Below, piece by piece: positions 9,580 through 17,531 of a stretch of DNA of 39,106 nucleotides. Source of the DNA: Candidatus Aenigmatarchaeota archaeon (GTDB lineage: Archaea > Aenigmatarchaeota > Aenigmatarchaeia > Aenigmatarchaeales > Aenigmatarchaeaceae); assembly GCA_016933455.1 (NCBI GenBank), contig JAFGAZ010000005.1, positions 1-39,106 of the forward strand, in the 5' to 3' direction. Every line of letters begins with the position of its first letter. The stretch's first letter is position 1. A program made the translations under genes and the position numbers. Under the pieces are notes generated by a model, which was not told where the DNA came from, did not search any database, and saw only the letters and a program-made list of their open reading frames with translations.

Positions 9580-10066
9580 TTGACAAAACTCTTATTTCGT
9601 TTACAAAACTTGAAAGAAGGTACCTTCCTTCTCTTAGATATTCGTCCCTTTTCGAGGAGTAGAATGAAGAGTGCCACAGCATTCTTAGGAATTCGTAAAG
9701 AAGACTCTTTTGCCATTTCGTGTCTTGCGGATACTCTGTTCTTAGAGCTCCTTCCACGCTTATTTGTGCGCTTCCCGAAGATCCGGAGGCTTCGCCTTCC
9801 AATGAAACCTCAACCCAATAGAAAGAGAACTTGTCCAGGTCCTTGTTTAGCTCCCATTTTATTTTGAATTTTTCAGTCTTTCCTTTGGACCAGCTAAATT
9901 CCTTTTCCTGAACAGAATGTTCATGAACCCTAAAGTTTGCAAGCAAAAGATTGTATATTTCTTTGTAAAACTTTCTCGAGTCTACTCCCTTAAAGCTCAT
10001 CTTCATTTTAGGGACAGGCCTTAGTAAGTCGTCATGTATCATTAGCTTGCTTCTTGCCCAAACCAT
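9563..10066 (-). CDS. Hypothetical protein, paralog of 9085..9579
   Basis: Shared pattern KMSFKGVDSRKFYKEI../KLSFTGHHPSRFLKII.., WVEVSLEGEASGSSGSAQISVEGALRTEY/WVKVKVFGSQNSDKMGKINIELSAILQTKF, RMLWHSSFYSSKRDEYLREGR/SRLFYSEQRRGYIVKAR. Confidence 0.78.
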   Translation of the reverse strand: MVWARSKLMIHDDLLRPVPKMKMSFKGVDSRKFYKEIYNLLLANFRVHEHSVQEKEFSWSKGKTEKFKIKWELNKDLDKFSFYWVEVSLEGEASGSSGSAQISVEGALRTEYPQDTKWQKSLLYEFLRMLWHSSFYSSKRDEYLREGRYLLSSFVNEIRVLSSVQNG

Positions 10067-10088
10067 ACCTATTAATTAGATAAACGTT

Positions 10089-10096
10089 TTTATAAA
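10089..10096. promoter_or_regulatory. Palindromic TATA box TTTATAAA in a 50-bp divergent intergenic region
   Basis: Centre lies about 25-27 bp from both divergent start codons (10066 - and 10117 +), matching archaeal TATA-to-TSS spacing. Confidence 0.6.
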
Positions 10097-10116
10097 CTTT
10101 ATATCAATTATTAATT

Positions 10117-10281
10117 ATGATTTTAAGAATCCTGGGCCTGTTATCTATTTTCTTTGGTTTTCTTGTACTAAAGTATTTCCCTGGCATGTCTGATTATCAG
10201 CAAAACGGCATGACCTCGTTTGGTATTTTGATAGGTATTGTATTATCTATAATAGGAGTAATATTGTTAATAGCAGGATGA
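10117..10281 (+). CDS. Small two-TM membrane protein (54 aa)
   Basis: MILRILGLLSIFFGFLVLKYFPGMSDYQQNGMTSFGILIGIVLSIIGVILLIAG; below the ORF-track length cutoff; 4 nt upstream of the next gene; leaderless-promoter spacing. Confidence 0.72.
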   Translation: MILRILGLLSIFFGFLVLKYFPGMSDYQQNGMTSFGILIGIVLSIIGVILLIAG

Positions 10282-10285
10282 TTTT

Positions 10286-11968
10286 ATGGATAAGCCTATA
10301 TTCGAATTAAAGAAGCTCGTTAATGTAAAAAAACCTGATACCCTAGGTTTGTATCTTTGCTCTGGTCCATCGGAAGAACCTGGGCTTGAGGAGAATGTAA
10401 ATCAAATCACTTTATTGAATTTCACAGGAAAACCCGGTTCTGCGTCAGCGCTTTATTACTTACTTTTCTTTCAGTTGGACAAGTTGGGATGGAAGGTGGT
10501 GAAAGCCGATGAGTGGATAGATGTTTCTCCAACAAATAGGGAATATTATGATAGGACAGTATCAACAAAGCAAATGCTAGAGTCATCGATAAAAACAGGC
10601 CTTGCAACAGCTGCCCAGTCTGTTGCCGACTATGAGCTCATGAGCCATGATCTAAGAAAGTATCAGGAAATAATAGGATACTTTGCCAGCAAGGACGAGC
10701 ATGTCTTAAGGTCTATGTTTGTTGACCAGGTTGATGTTCACACTGATTTGCCTGGGCAGCCTCTTAGCATGAGGTCCATAGCCCCAAGATGGCCAACCAT
10801 AATTGCAGATTTCCTAAGCCTTGACGAAAGTGATATCGAAATAAAGAAAGTTTCTGACAAATTAAGAATTTCGAATGCAGAGGCTGTTATACTTGTTACC
10901 AAAAACAAGCTCTATCTCGAATGGAAAAAGACCTTCGAAGTGGCTGCCAAGGATAGATACAAATATCTGAGAGGTTTGGTCCATGGCAGGAAAAAATCAA
11001 TAGAAGAGTACAGAAATTGGCTAAAGCCCTACATTACAAGATTTAGGATGACGCGTCTTGGCGGGGAAGGTAGCCGTTCTAGGGGGGAATCCATTAAATC
11101 ATTTTTTGATATAACAGGTCAGTCCACATTTTCCAATTTTATAAGGTTGTTTGCATGGAAGCCGTTCAAGACTGTCGAGAGAATGAAGCCGGCTGCCGAG
11201 TTAAAAAATGGATTCATTGTAAATCCATATGATAAATATACAAGAAATAAGCTTATTCTTGGAAGCAAAGGTCTTGCCAAGACTTACAAATGGTTGGCAA
11301 ACAAAAGAGATTATTGTATAAAATGTGGTAATTACTACCCATCTGGTGTTGTGAGATGTCAAGATCCTGATTGTAAATCAACACAGCTCGAAGAAAGAAC
11401 TCTTGCTGACGAGATTGTTGAAAAGGAAATATTGGAAACATGGAAGAGTAGAGAGATGAATCTTGATCCTTATGAGCTTTATTACATGTTTTTGGATTTT
11501 GATGTTTTCAGGTCTGGATCAAGGCTGCAAGTTGGAGAATTGGAGGACATTGCGTTTACTGTAAGAAATTTTGTTATATCACAAAATGTATTGTTGGTTA
11601 AATTGCTTGAAATGAAATGCAGAGAAATTGAACTTGAACGATACATAGACGAAATGTTAGGCGTAGGGATAAATGGTGTTTCTTTCGACGAGATACTCAC
11701 AGCTGATTTTCCAGCGTTCAAGAAAAAAGAGGAGCTCAACGAATTTGAAAAGTTCAAAAAAGGTTTCAAAGAAAACCGAGAAGCATATACCAACTTTACA
11801 AAAAAATTCAAATTGCCGGAAGTTTCAAAGAAAAAATTCATGTTTTTCAAACATGGCCCCTATGAAAGTGATTTCAAGGACAGAGTTACAAAGAACTATC
11901 TTAGCATTGCGGGTGCCCAATACGGCGGTATAGTGGGTTTTATCAAATCTCAGATGGGTGTTAGCTGA
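10286..11968 (+). CDS. Uncharacterised 560-aa protein with internal Zn ribbon
   Basis: CIKCGNYYPSGVVRCQDPDCKS four-Cys motif; no confident family assignment by eye. Confidence 0.8.
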   Translation: MDKPIFELKKLVNVKKPDTLGLYLCSGPSEEPGLEENVNQITLLNFTGKPGSASALYYLLFFQLDKLGWKVVKADEWIDVSPTNREYYDRTVSTKQMLESSIKTGLATAAQSVADYELMSHDLRKYQEIIGYFASKDEHVLRSMFVDQVDVHTDLPGQPLSMRSIAPRWPTIIADFLSLDESDIEIKKVSDKLRISNAEAVILVTKNKLYLEWKKTFEVAAKDRYKYLRGLVHGRKKSIEEYRNWLKPYITRFRMTRLGGEGSRSRGESIKSFFDITGQSTFSNFIRLFAWKPFKTVERMKPAAELKNGFIVNPYDKYTRNKLILGSKGLAKTYKWLANKRDYCIKCGNYYPSGVVRCQDPDCKSTQLEERTLADEIVEKEILETWKSREMNLDPYELYYMFLDFDVFRSGSRLQVGELEDIAFTVRNFVISQNVLLVKLLEMKCREIELERYIDEMLGVGINGVSFDEILTADFPAFKKKEELNEFEKFKKGFKENREAYTNFTKKFKLPEVSKKKFMFFKHGPYESDFKDRVTKNYLSIAGAQYGGIVGFIKSQMGVS

Positions 11969-13512
11969 TGAGTTACGTTGTTGGCATTTCTAGCGGTGCT
12001 TTTGGTCTTGTGGACCAGAAGGAAAAGCAGAACCTTATGACCATAACAAGAAAGATTTTCGCCGGAGGTCTTGAGGGTGTTAATTTTACTCAAGTAGATT
12101 TGGAAGCTATTACTGAATTCAACGAGCCTAATGTGAAAGAGAATTTGAGAAAGATTAAGGACTTGGGCATAACCTTCGGTTTTCACGGAGAGTTCTATGG
12201 TGGCTCTGAAAGGCCTTTGGAAATGCTTGATTCTGCAATAGAAGCCGATTACTACCATTCCCATGACAGATTAGTAAGACATATCGAAGGCTGTGGTGAT
12301 TTAGGAGGAAAGTATGTTAATTTTCACCCTTCACAGACAACACCTTTCATAAGACTTGGAAAGGATTTGCAGCCTACCAAATTGGTCGATCCTTGGGGAA
12401 GGCCTATGAAGAAATTCTTGGAAGAAAACAAGTGGCTTAAAGATTGGATAATGGAAGAAGATAACGAGTTTTTGTGGGAATTCATGCACACCACGCCCAA
12501 GATTGCTATAAAAAGCTGGTTACGTGATGAAGTAAATGATTACAAGAAACAATATGGTGGAAAGGAGCCTTCAGAAGGTGAGAAAGAAAAACTAAAAAAA
12601 GAAGTTATTGAAAGGCTTAAAGAGGCCTTTATCAACAGAATAAGTACAAGCGATCTTTCTTACGGTCCGGAAAGAGTAGCATATTACATAATTGCAAAAT
12701 GGATGCAAAAAAATAATGATTCTTTATGGAATAGTATCGTAGGAGAAAAAATAAAAGACAAAGACCTAACAAAAAGAGACAACTTTCAAAAGTGGGTTCC
12801 TGCTGTTTCTGCAAAGTACATACTGGGACATTTCCAGCCAAAGAACGGTTTGGACAATCCTAGCAAGCTTATGGAAAAGCACAAGATATACTGCATATTC
12901 GAATGCGAGATGGGTCGTGGCGGTACTCAGGGAATGTCTAGAATCATAAGACCTAGGGATTTCATATTCTTATGTCAGGCAATCAAATCCAAATGGGCTG
13001 CTGTTTGCATTGATTTCGAGCATGTGTTATCTCAGAATATTGACCCTAAAAAAGAAATAGAATCATTTCCTCCTGGTGCAGCTGAGCGTGTGAAACTTTT
13101 GCACTTAGGTTTCCCAACTCCTCATGTTCCAGCGCACATGCCAATACCTTTGGGTTCAAAAGAGCAGCTTTGGATATACGAGAGGCTATACGAGCTAAGG
13201 CAAAAGGGAATGGATGATGCCTGGATGATATTTGAAAGGGCAGGCAATCCAAGAGAGCAGGTAATTCTTGTTCTTAGATTAATCAAGCAGTTCCTTGAAA
13301 AGGGCATTGCTCCAAAGGAGCTGCCTTTGGAGTTCTATGGCATAAGGCCGGACGGACCTGAGATGAGAAGACAAGAGCTTGCTGTAAGAGAGCACGCACT
13401 GGATCCTTTGAAGGGACTGTTTTCTGTTCCTGAAGAGGAGTACACTTTCCTTGGCACTGCTGCCAAGAACAAGGGCAAGGCTGAGCTTTGGGGCAAGGAA
13501 AGGTTTAAATAA
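11968..13512 (+). CDS. TIM-barrel protein, xylose isomerase/AP endonuclease family 2-like, with large insertion
   Basis: FHGEFYGG, NFHPSQ, IFECEMG, CIDFEHV, LLHLGFPTPHVPAHMPI, MIFERAG resemble strand-end metal ligands; overlaps upstream stop (ATGA). Confidence 0.72.
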   Translation: MSYVVGISSGAFGLVDQKEKQNLMTITRKIFAGGLEGVNFTQVDLEAITEFNEPNVKENLRKIKDLGITFGFHGEFYGGSERPLEMLDSAIEADYYHSHDRLVRHIEGCGDLGGKYVNFHPSQTTPFIRLGKDLQPTKLVDPWGRPMKKFLEENKWLKDWIMEEDNEFLWEFMHTTPKIAIKSWLRDEVNDYKKQYGGKEPSEGEKEKLKKEVIERLKEAFINRISTSDLSYGPERVAYYIIAKWMQKNNDSLWNSIVGEKIKDKDLTKRDNFQKWVPAVSAKYILGHFQPKNGLDNPSKLMEKHKIYCIFECEMGRGGTQGMSRIIRPRDFIFLCQAIKSKWAAVCIDFEHVLSQNIDPKKEIESFPPGAAERVKLLHLGFPTPHVPAHMPIPLGSKEQLWIYERLYELRQKGMDDAWMIFERAGNPREQVILVLRLIKQFLEKGIAPKELPLEFYGIRPDGPEMRRQELAVREHALDPLKGLFSVPEEEYTFLGTAAKNKGKAELWGKERFK

Positions 13513-13542
13513 AACTTAAAATAATTACTAAATAGTGGTTAA

Positions 13543-14787
13543 ATGGCTAAGAGTGTCGGGAAGAAACTAAAAAAATTCTCTGTTGAGACAAGGCTAAAAT
13601 CCGCAGAGGAGTTTAAAGACAGGGTTCTTGGCATGTTCAAGGCCTATGTAAAGTCTGTTATTGTTTTCGGGTCATTCATGTTCGGCAAGGGCACAGGCAA
13701 ATCGGATGTCGATGTCTATATCATATTTGACGACACCAAGATGCCTTTGAAAAAGTTTGACGACATACGAGAGAAGATAAATGCCGACCTATACAAGGTG
13801 GCTTCTTCTATTGATCCAAGGCTTCATCCCCAGCCAATTCTTGCGCTTACCGAGTTCATCAAGGGCACAAGATACACCAATCCCTTGTTTTTCAATATAA
13901 TAAGGAACGGCTATGCCATCTACGACACCGGCTTTTTCATACCCATGAGAAAGCTTTTGGAATGGGGCGAGTTCCCAATAACCCCTGAGGCTGCCCACAT
14001 GAGAATGGAGGGAGTTCCCAAAAGAATAACAAGGGTAAAGAGCGTCAAGCTCTACATAATAGCAGAGGACCTCTACTATGCCATGCTTGATGCTGCTCAG
14101 GCTGTTTTAATGTATGTCGGCGTGGGACCCCCGTCTCCTAAGAATTCTGCCAAAGAGGTAAGGGAGCATCTTGTTGAGACAGGGCTTTTGGAGGAAGAGT
14201 ACGCCCAGATGCTTGAGGATGTCAATGTCTTTAGGAAGAAGGTCGAGTACAAGGAAGTAAAAGACATTTCCGGGAAGGAAGTTGACGAGTGGATAAAGAA
14301 AACCGAGAAATATGTCAAAAGATTTGAGAAACTCCTTAAAAAACTGGAAACCGACAGGAAGACGTACGCCATAAAGAAGAACTATGATGTTATGGTCAAT
14401 GCCTCTGCTGCGGCTTTAAAAAATCTAAAGAAGCTGCCCAAGGAGCCTGAGAAACTGCCCGAGGCCTTCAAGAAATATCTTGTTGAAAGCGGGCTTGTTA
14501 ATCCCAATTATTCTGAGCTTTTCGGCAAAGTCATTGAGATGAGAAGAAAGCTTGAGGACAATGAGCTAGAAAAGATATCAGACAAGGAAATTTACATGAA
14601 CAAGGAGTATGTTAGAAGGTTTGTTTCAGATGTTTCCAGGATAATTGAAAGCCCAATGCCTAAAACTCCTGATGATGTGATGGAATCTGCAAAAAACGAG
14701 CTTGAAACAGCAAAAGAGGTTAGCAATGTTCCAAAGAAGGTCAAAAAGGCCAGAAAAACCAAAAAGAAGCCTCAAAAGTCGAAATGA
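13543..14787 (+). CDS. Nucleotidyltransferase (MNT-like) fused to two HEPN-like helical repeats
   Basis: VFGSFMFGKGTGKSDVDVYIIF (GS-x10-DxD); two internal repeats HLVETGLLEEEYAQMLEDVNVFRKKVEYKEVKDISGKEV / YLVESGLVNPNYSELFGKVIEMRRKLEDNELEKISDKEI. Confidence 0.78.
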   Translation: MAKSVGKKLKKFSVETRLKSAEEFKDRVLGMFKAYVKSVIVFGSFMFGKGTGKSDVDVYIIFDDTKMPLKKFDDIREKINADLYKVASSIDPRLHPQPILALTEFIKGTRYTNPLFFNIIRNGYAIYDTGFFIPMRKLLEWGEFPITPEAAHMRMEGVPKRITRVKSVKLYIIAEDLYYAMLDAAQAVLMYVGVGPPSPKNSAKEVREHLVETGLLEEEYAQMLEDVNVFRKKVEYKEVKDISGKEVDEWIKKTEKYVKRFEKLLKKLETDRKTYAIKKNYDVMVNASAAALKNLKKLPKEPEKLPEAFKKYLVESGLVNPNYSELFGKVIEMRRKLEDNELEKISDKEIYMNKEYVRRFVSDVSRIIESPMPKTPDDVMESAKNELETAKEVSNVPKKVKKARKTKKKPQKSK

Positions 14788-14856
14788 ATTTAACTATACT
14801 TCTATAGTAAAAAACTTAGCTTTAAATATTAATAGGGACTAATTATTGAGTACGAT

Positions 14857-14908
14857 TTCACGTGAAGGGAAGTATAAATATCGTAACGTCTTTTATCTTA
14901 AAGGACGT
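14857..14908. promoter_or_regulatory. Promoter region of L35Ae gene with two inverted repeats flanking the TATA box
   Basis: TTCACGTGAA (14857-14866); GTATAAATA (14872-14880); ACGTCTTTTA-TCT-TAAAGGACGT hairpin (14886-14908). Confidence 0.5.
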
Positions 14909-14928
14909 AGTGATGAGTTGGTTAAAAC

Positions 14929-15195
14929 ATGGTGTTTGTAATGGATCCGACAGGAGTTATAGTAAATTACCACATAGCTTATACGAAGGAAGTTCTAGTA
15001 GATGTTCCTACTGTTAAATCTAAGAGAGACGCAGGCAAGTTCATAGGCAAAAAAGCAGTCTGGACCGATGCAAAGGGCAAGAAATACGTTGGTCATGTCA
15101 CAGGTCTTCACGGTAGAAAGGGCACTTTGAAGGTAAAATTCAAAAAACCTCTTCCTGCCAATGCTTTGGCAAAACCTATCATGATAGCTGATTAG
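14929..15195 (+). CDS. rpl35ae: Ribosomal protein L35Ae (start possibly 14941)
   Basis: GVIVNYHIAYTKEV...KFIGKKAVWTDAKGKKYVGHVTGLHGRKGTLKVKFKKPLPANALAKPI. Confidence 0.85.
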   Translation: MVFVMDPTGVIVNYHIAYTKEVLVDVPTVKSKRDAGKFIGKKAVWTDAKGKKYVGHVTGLHGRKGTLKVKFKKPLPANALAKPIMIAD

Positions 15196-15228
15196 ATTTA
15201 TATAGAAGGTTTCTAATAATTTCTTAAT

Positions 15229-15963
15229 ATGCCAAAAAAGAAAGCTTCCGACAAAGGTTCTTCTAGCAGTTCAGACTTTGACAGAATGCCATCTGGTATT
15301 CCTGGTCTGGACGGTCTGATGGAGGGCGGCTTTTTCAAGGGTTCTACTACTCTGGTTTCTGGTGCAGCAGGTACTGGAAAGACAATATTCTGCTCTCAGT
15401 TCATCTGGGAGGGCCTACAGAAGGGCGAATCTTGCATGTTTATCACATTAGAGGAAAGGCCAAAGGACATCATGGACGATGTCAAAAGGTTTGGTTGGGA
15501 TTTCCAGCCGTTTATTGACGACAAGAAGCTGTTTTTGGTTTACCAGGACCCTTTCCAGATGACGGATGTTACTTCTCCTTTACTTGACGAGATAAAACAA
15601 AAGAACGTTCAAAGGGTGGCAATCGACTCCACTGCTATTTTCGGTATGTACTACCAGGAGCCCTTTGAGATAAGAAAGCAGCTATTCAAGCTTCTTAACG
15701 GTTTGAAAGATATCGGGGTTACAAGCGTTATTACCTCAGAGTTGCCAGAGGAGGCAACCCAGCTAGCCAAGTTTGGTGTGGAAGAGTTTGTAGTTGACGG
15801 TGTTATTATTTTGAGATATGTTGGCATAGGCGGAGAGGAATTTGTTAATTTGCAGGTTAGGAAGATGAGAAGAACTAATCATGCTAATGCTTGGTTTCCT
15901 ATGAAAATATCCAACAAAGGCATAGAAGTTAAAAGAGAAGAAAGAAGAGTATTAATGAAGTGA
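15229..15963 (+). CDS. KaiC-like RecA-superfamily ATPase (single domain)
   Basis: SGIPGLDGLMEGGFFKGSTTLVSGAAGTGKTIFCSQF (Walker A), VQRVAIDSTAIFG, VDGVIILRY. Confidence 0.93.
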   Translation: MPKKKASDKGSSSSSDFDRMPSGIPGLDGLMEGGFFKGSTTLVSGAAGTGKTIFCSQFIWEGLQKGESCMFITLEERPKDIMDDVKRFGWDFQPFIDDKKLFLVYQDPFQMTDVTSPLLDEIKQKNVQRVAIDSTAIFGMYYQEPFEIRKQLFKLLNGLKDIGVTSVITSELPEEATQLAKFGVEEFVVDGVIILRYVGIGGEEFVNLQVRKMRRTNHANAWFPMKISNKGIEVKREERRVLMK

Positions 15964-16598
15964 AGGAAATGGGCATTTCCTTAATAACAAAACTATTAGT
16001 TTCTAAACAGCTAAAATTCGAAGAAGGCAGAATCGTTTTTCTAGAGGAGCCCATGGTTTTTGTTCCAATAGAATTCTATATTCATTTGACAAAAGAAATA
16101 GCCAAAAAAAGGCGTGATAAAATGGAAGTTTATTTGGATGCGTGGAAAGCGGGCGTTATTTTCATGAGAAACGTGGCGCAGCGTTATTCCATGAGCAGGT
16201 TTGAGGAAAGATACAACGAAGCGATGGAGATAATTTCTTCTGCAGGATTTGGTGATTATCAGACCTTGGATTTTGTTCCTGCAAAATATGCTTATTTCAA
16301 GATATTAAACAACCCGATAGCAGAAAAGTTTTTCCCTTCAAAAAAGCCCGTTGATCATGTTCTTAGAGGATTCAATGCAGGCGGGGGTTCTCCTGTTCAT
16401 GAAAGAATAATTAACACTATTGAGACTGAATGTAAGGCTGTTAATGGTAAATACTGCATACACCTAAACGGTGCCACTGAAGTTTTGAAGCAGAAAAAAT
16501 TCAGCAAATTTGTCAAAGCTCAGCTTGATTTGCCTTATCTTCTCAAAGAGCAAAAGAAGTTTATCAAAGAGATAAATTACAAGGAAATAAAGCCCTAG
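15960..16598 (+). CDS. V4R-like domain protein
   Basis: GTG start overlapping the KaiC stop by 4 nt; C-terminal half resembles V4R (YLDAWKAGVIFMRN...IISSAGFGDYQTLDF...FNAGGGSPVHERIINTIETECKAVNGKYC). Confidence 0.62.
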   Translation: MKEMGISLITKLLVSKQLKFEEGRIVFLEEPMVFVPIEFYIHLTKEIAKKRRDKMEVYLDAWKAGVIFMRNVAQRYSMSRFEERYNEAMEIISSAGFGDYQTLDFVPAKYAYFKILNNPIAEKFFPSKKPVDHVLRGFNAGGGSPVHERIINTIETECKAVNGKYCIHLNGATEVLKQKKFSKFVKAQLDLPYLLKEQKKFIKEINYKEIKP

Positions 16599-17479
16599 AA
16601 AACAAAAAGACTCAGAAGAAAGAAAAGAAATATTAGCCTTCCCATTCCCCAATATTTTTCTCCTGTTTCTTGTGTCGGATTTTTGTATATCTTTGTTAAT
16701 GGTATTAGTATTAACAAAAATATTACACTTGAGATTAAAACAAAAAAATAATTCTGGAATGACGTAAGATAAAAAATAAGAATAGTTGTTAGGAAGAAAA
16801 CAGAAGTTCCCAATATATTTAGCATTGATGCTTTTTTCGCTCCTAGTCTTGTTACAACTGTTTTCTTACCGTGTATGTTATCCCCTCCTATATCCTTGAA
16901 ATCCTTTAGTATTGAGAAGAAGGAAAACAACAAAGTCAAAGAAGTTGCCTGAAGCAAAAGTTGGCTGCTCATTATCAGACTGTTTGTGGACATAACATAA
17001 CCTGCATATAAAGTAGTGAACATTGAGACAAACCCTAATCCGAGATTGCCTAGAAATATTCTGTCTTTTAGTGAAATTGGGGGAGCAGAATAGAATATGC
17101 TAACAGTGCTCATTATCAATATTGAAACAAAGAAATTAAACGATATCAATAAAGCAATAGCGTTTCCTAAAACATAGCATAATGCACAGAAAATCATGAC
17201 ATCTTTTGCCTTTATCGAACCTCTTTCAAGGGGTCTGAATGGCATGTTTATGGAATCCACTTTCATATCAAAAAGGTCATTGATAGCAGAACTACCGTTG
17301 TAAATTAAAAAAACCACAACAGTTAAAACAAAAACAGACCATAGTTCGATAGAAGAAGAATATAGTATGAAGCCCAGAAGCGACAAAAGAATGACACTGA
17401 GGCTATTCCAAGGTCTTCCCAGTTCTAGAAAAGCCGTTATTTTATTCCTTTTCATTAATTTGGAAAAAAACCTTTCCAT
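16595..17479 (-). CDS. UbiA-family prenyltransferase
   Basis: LELGRPWNSLSVILL...NGSSAINDLFDMKVDSINMPFRPLERGSI (NDxxDxxxD) and second motif FKDIGGDNIHGKKTVVTRLG; start moved to ATG at 17479. Confidence 0.9.
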   Translation of the reverse strand: MERFFSKLMKRNKITAFLELGRPWNSLSVILLSLLGFILYSSSIELWSVFVLTVVVFLIYNGSSAINDLFDMKVDSINMPFRPLERGSIKAKDVMIFCALCYVLGNAIALLISFNFFVSILIMSTVSIFYSAPPISLKDRIFLGNLGLGFVSMFTTLYAGYVMSTNSLIMSSQLLLQATSLTLLFSFFSILKDFKDIGGDNIHGKKTVVTRLGAKKASMLNILGTSVFFLTTILIFYLTSFQNYFFVLISSVIFLLILIPLTKIYKNPTQETGEKYWGMGRLIFLFFLLSLFVF

Positions 17480-17531
17480 GTATTCTATTTTGAATAAGTC
17501 GGTATATAAAACAAGAAGTAATTTGTTCGTA

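Noticed and set aside
9580-9867. 95-aa plus-strand ORF opposite the hypothetical protein 9563..10066
   Set aside because: Antisense to the ORF whose paralogy to its neighbour supports the minus frame.
14910-14916. GTGATGA resembling a box C motif of a C/D sRNA upstream of L35Ae
   Set aside because: No convincing paired D box (CUGA) with C'/D' spacing before the coding sequence; likely chance.
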